Part shown: positions 61,300-64,000 of the stretch, piece after piece
Numbering within the stretch: the first letter of the stretch is position 1
How the letters are laid out: every line of letters begins with the position of its first letter
Assembly: GCA_950295325.1 (NCBI GenBank)
Contig: OX485803.1
Location: 48,499,554 to 48,563,553 of the forward strand
Origin: Polytrichum commune
Taxonomy: Eukaryota > Streptophyta > Polytrichopsida > Polytrichales > Polytrichaceae
Reading direction: 5' to 3'
Length of the DNA: 64,000 nt
Made by a program: the position numbers and the translations under genes
Notes under the pieces: generated by a model
What the model was told of the DNA's origin: nothing
Seen by the model: only the letters and a program-made list of their open reading frames with translations
Databases searched by the model: none

Positions 61300-63470
61300 A
61301 ACAATCTACATTCTCATAGCAAAATCACACACCTCACCCTATCTACCACATCAACATCTACCATACATTGAGCATCCACCGCCTCCACCTTTAATTACTC
61401 AAATTGTTTCTTTGACCTACTGACCTCAACCATCCCTATCTCGCACTCAAATCTCTCCAACACCATTGCCCTTCAACCACCAAGTGCGCTCTCCTCTTGA
61501 TTTATTGCCTCCAAATGCTCAAAACCCCAACTCCACACACCATCACCACGTACCACAATCACACTCACACTCAACAACCATGCCTGTTATTCCAACATAC
61601 TCACTACCACCACCAACTTCTAAAAGCAATAACACCTCTCCACTGACAAAACCAACACAACCTTTAGTACTTACCACCTTCATCTCAACACAACAAACAA
61701 AAACTACAAAAACACAACAACACCAGCATTCTCACCTCAATCCACGTTCCTTCTCCAAACCCACATCAATTCCCACTCATCCAATCATATCTAACCTCAC
61801 TGTCCTTGCATCTCAATTCTCACCACACTTGCAACAATGAAACACGTCAAATCATCCCTCCAACCAATGTTCTTTCATGTAAACTTACTCTCCTCCTCCG
61901 TCCACTCCCCTTCATCCATTTGTTCCACCACAACCTCTACCTTCCCCCTCAACCTTCCAACTTCTACCTATCCAACTTCTACCTATCCAACTCCCCATTT
62001 TTTCATGCACACACTAACACACTTACGTCACAATTGTCTCCCCACAACTTATCCTACCCAATTTGCTCCCCACCCTCTTTCCCTTCTTCACCCAGTCCCA
62101 TAAGCCCACCTCATTAGCATCCCCCACATCTTCCCCCCCCCCCCCCCCGCCCCTTTCATTGAACCAAAATCGCTACCACCCACTATGAAACACCCAACCC
62201 TTCCTACTCCCACTACATTAGGTTGCTATCAACAACCTTAGGTATGTTTTTCAACGTTCAAATTCTTTTTGTTGGCTCTGTCAGTAGGACATAGACTATG
62301 CATCAACTTCTTCGTTTCAAGGGCAAATTTCGTAACCACTTTGTGTTCACACTTGGACGTTACTTGTTCTTGTTATTGTTGGTCCACTTTATGTAATGTG
62401 GATGTTATATGTAGTTTATATATATAAGTGCTCCCTAAATTGCATTGAATGAAATCTAGTTAACTATAGTTATTTCGGCAGTTCTTGATTATTTATTTTA
62501 AAATTTTCGGGTTATAAATGAGTAGCTTCAATCCTTGACCCGTATTTGAGAAGAAGGTGCACAAAATCCAATAAAAGTTTGGTATAGTGAATAGCCATGA
62601 ATTGGCATGAGCAAAGTGGACAACTACAATTGTAGTCTTTCATAATAAAGGACAGAGCCTCACGGTTCTACCGTTTTCTTGTTTTGCAAGCACTCATTTC
62701 TAGTTCAATTTACCCAATGTGCGCTACATGTTACATGCCACTATCTCCATTGAAACTTGTCCCTCCTCTCCTACTCCACTTTCACTTCCATTCCACCATC
62801 ACCAAATTTACATTTCCAATCTTTAACCACTACATCCTTTTTTGTCCCTTCCATGTTTTGCGCAACATTGCTTCCTCGACCATCGAATCAATCAATCCAC
62901 CATTCCTCAATCCACTCAAGCGACAACGATAATACATGTCAATATTCAAGACGAACACCAATCTACCCTTCTACTACTACACCAATCGTAGCTAGACATG
63001 CTCAACTTCCCATTGACATCATGCCTCAATATTCACCTGGGATCTTCCAACCCTCCCAACATCTTTTAGACTCGTGACATATATATTCATTTGCCACCAC
63101 CACCAAAACCCCTTGCTCCACCCCTTGGAAATCATGTGCACAACACATATAAAACCACAACCACCACCTTCAAGAGTATGGCCTCTCCATCCACATCAGG
63201 AGTCAAACGAGTCCGCAATACCAACTCACAAACGGACATGCCTTCCCAACAACACCACTCACAACAACCACATTCTAGAAGCTCCCCTAGCTACTCCACT
63301 GCGCATGGGACCCGTTTTGCAGCCCAACCACAAGCACATACTACCCACCACGATCTTCCAAGCACTCCAAATCATTCACCACAACCACAACTCTCAAAAC
63401 AACCACACATCAACAACAATTCAACCCCAAAATTCTAACATCACATTCCACACCTTCCACTAAACCTAAG
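61300..63470 (+). other. Strand-asymmetric C/A/T-rich, G-poor tract
   Basis: For about 2.2 kb the plus strand is very poor in G and rich in C, A and T, with many CCAC, CAAC and ACAC runs and a run of about 17 C near 62130. All three plus frames have open stretches that translate to Pro/Thr/Ser/His/Gln-rich sequence without a known domain. It may be a relic of a low-complexity coding region of a transposon, or simply biased non-coding DNA. I do not call a gene. Confidence 0.45.
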
Positions 63471-63816
63471 CGACCATTTATGGTACCATATCGAGCAAGA
63501 GCTCTACACGAGCACGGGGCTCCCAAGTAACAAAGACTCACACTCAACTTTTGAGCCTCTTGCCTTGTGAAATTCACCCCAAAAACAAAGTTGGATCAAA
63601 TGCTTGCGTGCCGCTTAGGATTTCATGGCAATTCCCTAGCTCCTACTCCCGCATGCGCGTCTAGACTTTGCCCCGGGACAAGCCCTCCACTTCAACGAAC
63701 CTCTCCACCCATTTTCAAACCCACGTCCAATATGGCAAGGGCGACTCAATTCTCAAGACTTTGGATGATGGACTCGTACCAGCTCGACTAAAGGATGATA
63801 ATAATATACAACGTCG

Positions 63817-64000
63817 GGCAATCCGACGTGAATTTCAGCCCGTTGGTCCTATCATGCTCAAGGATTTCCTTGGTGCAAGGTGGGGTTTACTGTCTACCGT
63901 GCAGTGGACGAACTCTTGATTTTTTTGTCAAGTAGAGAGAAGATTTCGCAACTGGGATCCGAATCACCAACCCCTCCGTTTAGATTTGGGTATGTCTCCA
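63817..64000 (-). mobile_element. tRNA-derived SINE, copy 2 (cut by window end)
   Basis: It aligns with 50675-50880: a CAATCCGACGTGAATTT block, GTCAAGTAGAGAGAAGATTT, and the degenerate B-box region. The A-box end runs to the last base of the window, so the copy is incomplete here. Its B-box is more damaged than that of copy 1. Confidence 0.6.

Noticed and set aside
61466-63463. Several overlapping Pro/Thr/His-rich open frames on the plus strand
   Set aside because: All three frames are open in places because the strand lacks G and therefore most stop codons. None has a known domain or a consistent start.

Overview
This is a window of plant nuclear DNA. The evidence is eukaryotic genes split by short introns with GT/AG borders, a glyoxysomal-type malate synthase, a plant sterol glucosyltransferase, plant-type H2A genes, a nuclear tRNA-His, and many small non-autonomous transposons. 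The plant group cannot be fixed from sequence alone. Conserved 3' hairpins on the H2A genes make me lean, weakly, towards a seed-free land plant (moss, lycophyte or fern).

Layout. At 2.1-6.5 kb the minus strand carries a complete seven-exon malate synthase. At 10.0-12.5 kb the minus strand carries a complete three-exon F-box/kelch-like gene. From 12.5 to 34 kb there is almost no intact gene. This stretch is a mosaic of small inverted-repeat elements (several with 3-bp TTA/TAA target duplications, one hAT-like, one CACTA-like), diverged tandem repeats and gene scraps, including one isolated exon of a vacuolar NHX Na+/H+ antiporter at 30.6 kb. From about 37.0 to 43.9 kb the plus strand carries a fifteen-exon sterol 3-beta-glucosyltransferase of the UGT80 family. 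At 44.5-45.0, 49.5-50.1 and 58.3-58.9 kb are three paralogous H2A genes, all on the minus strand. Each has one intron at the same codon, related promoters, and two conserved hairpins just after the stop codon. A tRNA-His gene and a decayed tRNA-His copy lie between the first two H2A genes. A tRNA-derived SINE lies after the second H2A, and a second copy runs off the right end of the window. An interrupted single-exon gene of unknown function lies at 54.2-54.9 kb. The last 5 kb are repeats and a strongly C-rich, G-poor tract.

The intact genes belong to unrelated housekeeping processes (glyoxylate cycle, protein turnover, sterol glycoside synthesis, chromatin), as expected for a eukaryotic chromosome. 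The only functional cluster is the H2A set. Its CCAAT, E2F-like and CGCGGATC-type promoter elements fit S-phase expression, and its 3' hairpins suggest a shared mode of mRNA 3'-end control. Splice junctions were assigned by eye from reading frame, GT/AG borders and family conservation.
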